Source: Candidatus Dormiibacterota bacterium (GTDB lineage: Bacteria; Chloroflexota; Dormibacteria; Dormibacterales; Dormibacteraceae). From it: a DNA stretch of 32,383 nucleotides. The position numbers were made by a program, and so were the translations under genes. The notes below the pieces were generated by a model that was not told the origin of the DNA, did not search any database, and saw only the letters and a program-made list of their open reading frames with translations. Location: positions 1-32,383 of the forward strand of contig CATPBP010000142.1 in assembly GCA_955652675.1 (NCBI GenBank), read 5' to 3'. Below are positions 31,209-32,383 of this stretch, piece by piece (position 1 is the stretch's first letter; the number at the start of each line of letters is the position of its first letter).

Positions 31209-31895
31209 ATGGCTCTCCCGATCAAGGGCTCGGCAGAGGGTGCGTGGGAAGCGATTCAAGGGCTGAAGGCGACCAGCGCCCGGCGCCCGGCGCAGACGGC
31301 GGCGGACCTGGACCGCATCTTTCGGGCGGGCGCACCGCCGCAGGGGCTGAACGGTCGCCACGAAGGGATTCTGGTCATGACGACCCAGGGTCCGCTCGAC
31401 GGCCTGGCGCGGAGGCTGGCGTCCCTGTGGATGCCCTGGCTCGGGAAGCGGTTCGACCGGCAGGCCGCCACCGGTGACAACCTGCTGACGAAGGGCGCGT
31501 CGACCACTGCCCGGTTCGTGTGGAGGCGCTACGCCTTCCGCCCCGTGGAGCCGGGTGTGCTCTCGGCATTCGACTTCCGCACCTACACCGGCCCCGGGCT
31601 GGTCGACTCCGATCGCCTGGTCCTGAAGATCGACTACGACCTCGACAGCAACCCCCGCTTCCTGATTCGAAGCATTGTCGACGAGCTGGTCGCGGTCGGC
31701 CCGATGACCTATCTCGGAAAGGTTCATATGAAACGCGGCCGGGACTGGAAGATGGTGGGCTACTTCGCGCTGCGACCAGACCCCCTCCAGCCGCAGGACG
31801 AGTTCGCGATCTGGGACTCGGCCGAGGTGACACAGGAGCCCGCGCCGGCCACCGGGCGCCGCAAGAGCCGGAAGCGAAGCGCCGAGACGGGCTGA
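31209..31895 (+). CDS. Unrecognised 228-residue protein
   Basis: A soluble protein with no signal peptide or membrane helix. It has an N-terminal helical part (GSAEGAWEAIQGLKATSARR), then an apparently beta-rich middle (FVWRRYAFRPVEPGVLSAFD, LVLKIDYDLD, YLGKVHMKRGRDWKMVGYF), perhaps a small barrel, and a basic tail (GRRKSRKRS). The start at 31209 follows GAAGGAGGGGG at 7 nt, a strong site. I do not recognise the family. Codon use matches the neighbours and both ends are clean, so the gene is real. Confidence 0.8.
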   Translation: MALPIKGSAEGAWEAIQGLKATSARRPAQTAADLDRIFRAGAPPQGLNGRHEGILVMTTQGPLDGLARRLASLWMPWLGKRFDRQAATGDNLLTKGASTTARFVWRRYAFRPVEPGVLSAFDFRTYTGPGLVDSDRLVLKIDYDLDSNPRFLIRSIVDELVAVGPMTYLGKVHMKRGRDWKMVGYFALRPDPLQPQDEFAIWDSAEVTQEPAPATGRRKSRKRSAETG

Positions 31896-31901
31896 ATTAA
31901 C

Positions 31902-31936
31902 TTCCCTCCCCCGGCCTGCGCCTGCGGGGGAGGGAA
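31902..31936. terminator. Bidirectional terminator hairpin
   Basis: An 11 bp perfect stem TTCCCTCCCCC/GGGGGAGGGAA with a 13-base loop. Flanking GAATTA and TAATTC extend the symmetry. It lies between two convergent genes. Confidence 0.75.
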
Positions 31937-31944
31937 TCTCTAAT

Positions 31945-32383
31945 TCAGGTCGCTGAGGCTACATCGGGGGGGACCACGAACCACTTTCCGCCTACGTTCT
32001 GGCCGTAGGCGTCCCCGTCGTCCTTGTCCTTGGCGTAGTAGTAGAGCGGCCAGCCGTTGTAGGTCACCTGCGGACCCTGGGGGTTGCCCACCGTCGCCAG
32101 CTTGCCGGTCACACCGGAGGCGCCGGTGGGAGAGGTCGTGCCGGAGGGCAGGAGCAGCGGCGGCCAGGCCTGGAGGCAGGCGGCGGTGCAGGTCACGGTG
32201 CCGCCCTTGTCGGACAAGAAGTAGTAGAGGGTAATGCCCTTGGCGTCGACAAGGATCGTCTCCGACTTCCCGGCCACCGTCTTGGAGGCCGTCTTGACCG
32301 TGGTCTCAGCCTTGGGGGTCGGCGAGGCGGCGCTGCTCGGAGCACCCGAGCTGGAGCTGCCCCCACAGGCCGCGACCACAAGC
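31945..32383 (-). CDS. Secreted-repeat lipoprotein, 5' end beyond the window
   Basis: The C-terminal ~145 residues of a lipoprotein; the start lies outside the window. The visible part begins LVVAACGG, a lipobox with the lipidated Cys, followed by a Ser/Ala/Pro linker. Two copies of the COG4315/PF03640-type secreted repeat follow: GITLYYFLSDKGGTVTCTAA with CLQAWPPLLL, and GWPLYYYAKDKDDGDAYGQ with GGKWFVV. The family is common in actinobacteria and Chloroflexota, and its function is unknown. A cysteine pair in the first repeat (CTAAC) is typical. Confidence 0.88.
   Translation of the reverse strand, partial: LVVAACGGSSSSGAPSSAASPTPKAETTVKTASKTVAGKSETILVDAKGITLYYFLSDKGGTVTCTAACLQAWPPLLLPSGTTSPTGASGVTGKLATVGNPQGPQVTYNGWPLYYYAKDKDDGDAYGQNVGGKWFVVPPDVASAT

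Overview
The window is GC-rich DNA (very roughly two thirds G+C by eye) with dense coding, frequent GTG and TTG starts, G/C-ending codons, Tat-type lipoprotein signals and many TetR and P450 genes. This suggests a soil bacterium of an actinobacterial type or of the Chloroflexota/Dormibacterota side. No marker in the window fixes the phylum.

Layout. 0.1-2.0 kb: a TetR repressor and a cytochrome P450 in a two-gene operon, with a perfect palindrome at the regulator's start. 2.0-4.0 kb: a second TetR gene, divergent from an NAD-dependent epimerase-like gene. Two near-identical operator-like sites lie between them, and two copies of a ~75 bp terminator-bearing repeat flank the pair. A decayed gene tail and tRNA-Ala(GGC) follow. 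4.4-7.0 kb: a coupled pair of related envelope-type proteins, a DoxX-type membrane protein, a ChaB-like protein and a small two-helix membrane protein. 7.0-12.2 kb: a transmembrane pseudokinase, an APC permease, rsmI and cutA.

12.2-29.0 kb, all on the minus strand: nine genes in which every junction overlaps by 1-7 bp, so they should be one translationally coupled operon. In transcription order they are: adenylation-thiolation didomain (A-T); cytochrome P450; an NRPS of order C-A-T-TE with a DPM1-like glycosyltransferase fused to its C-terminus; a multi-spanning GT-C-like membrane protein; a DUF1616-like membrane protein; a flippase fused to a GT4 glycosyltransferase; a second GT4; a GT2; and a Tat-exported GH5-type lipoprotein. 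The A-T/P450 pair resembles systems that hydroxylate an amino acid while it is bound to a carrier protein. The C-A-T-TE module could join it to a second amino acid (its pocket resembles a glycine code) and release a dipeptide-sized product. The remaining genes look like lipid-linked glycan assembly, export and trimming. I infer a hybrid peptide-saccharide system, which I do not recognise as described. It is the main discovery candidate here.

29.3-32.4 kb: a WlbB/FdtC-like sugar N-acetyltransferase divergent from the operon, an orphan sugar-binding Tat lipoprotein, an unrecognised 228-residue protein, and the 3' part of a secreted-repeat lipoprotein cut by the window edge.
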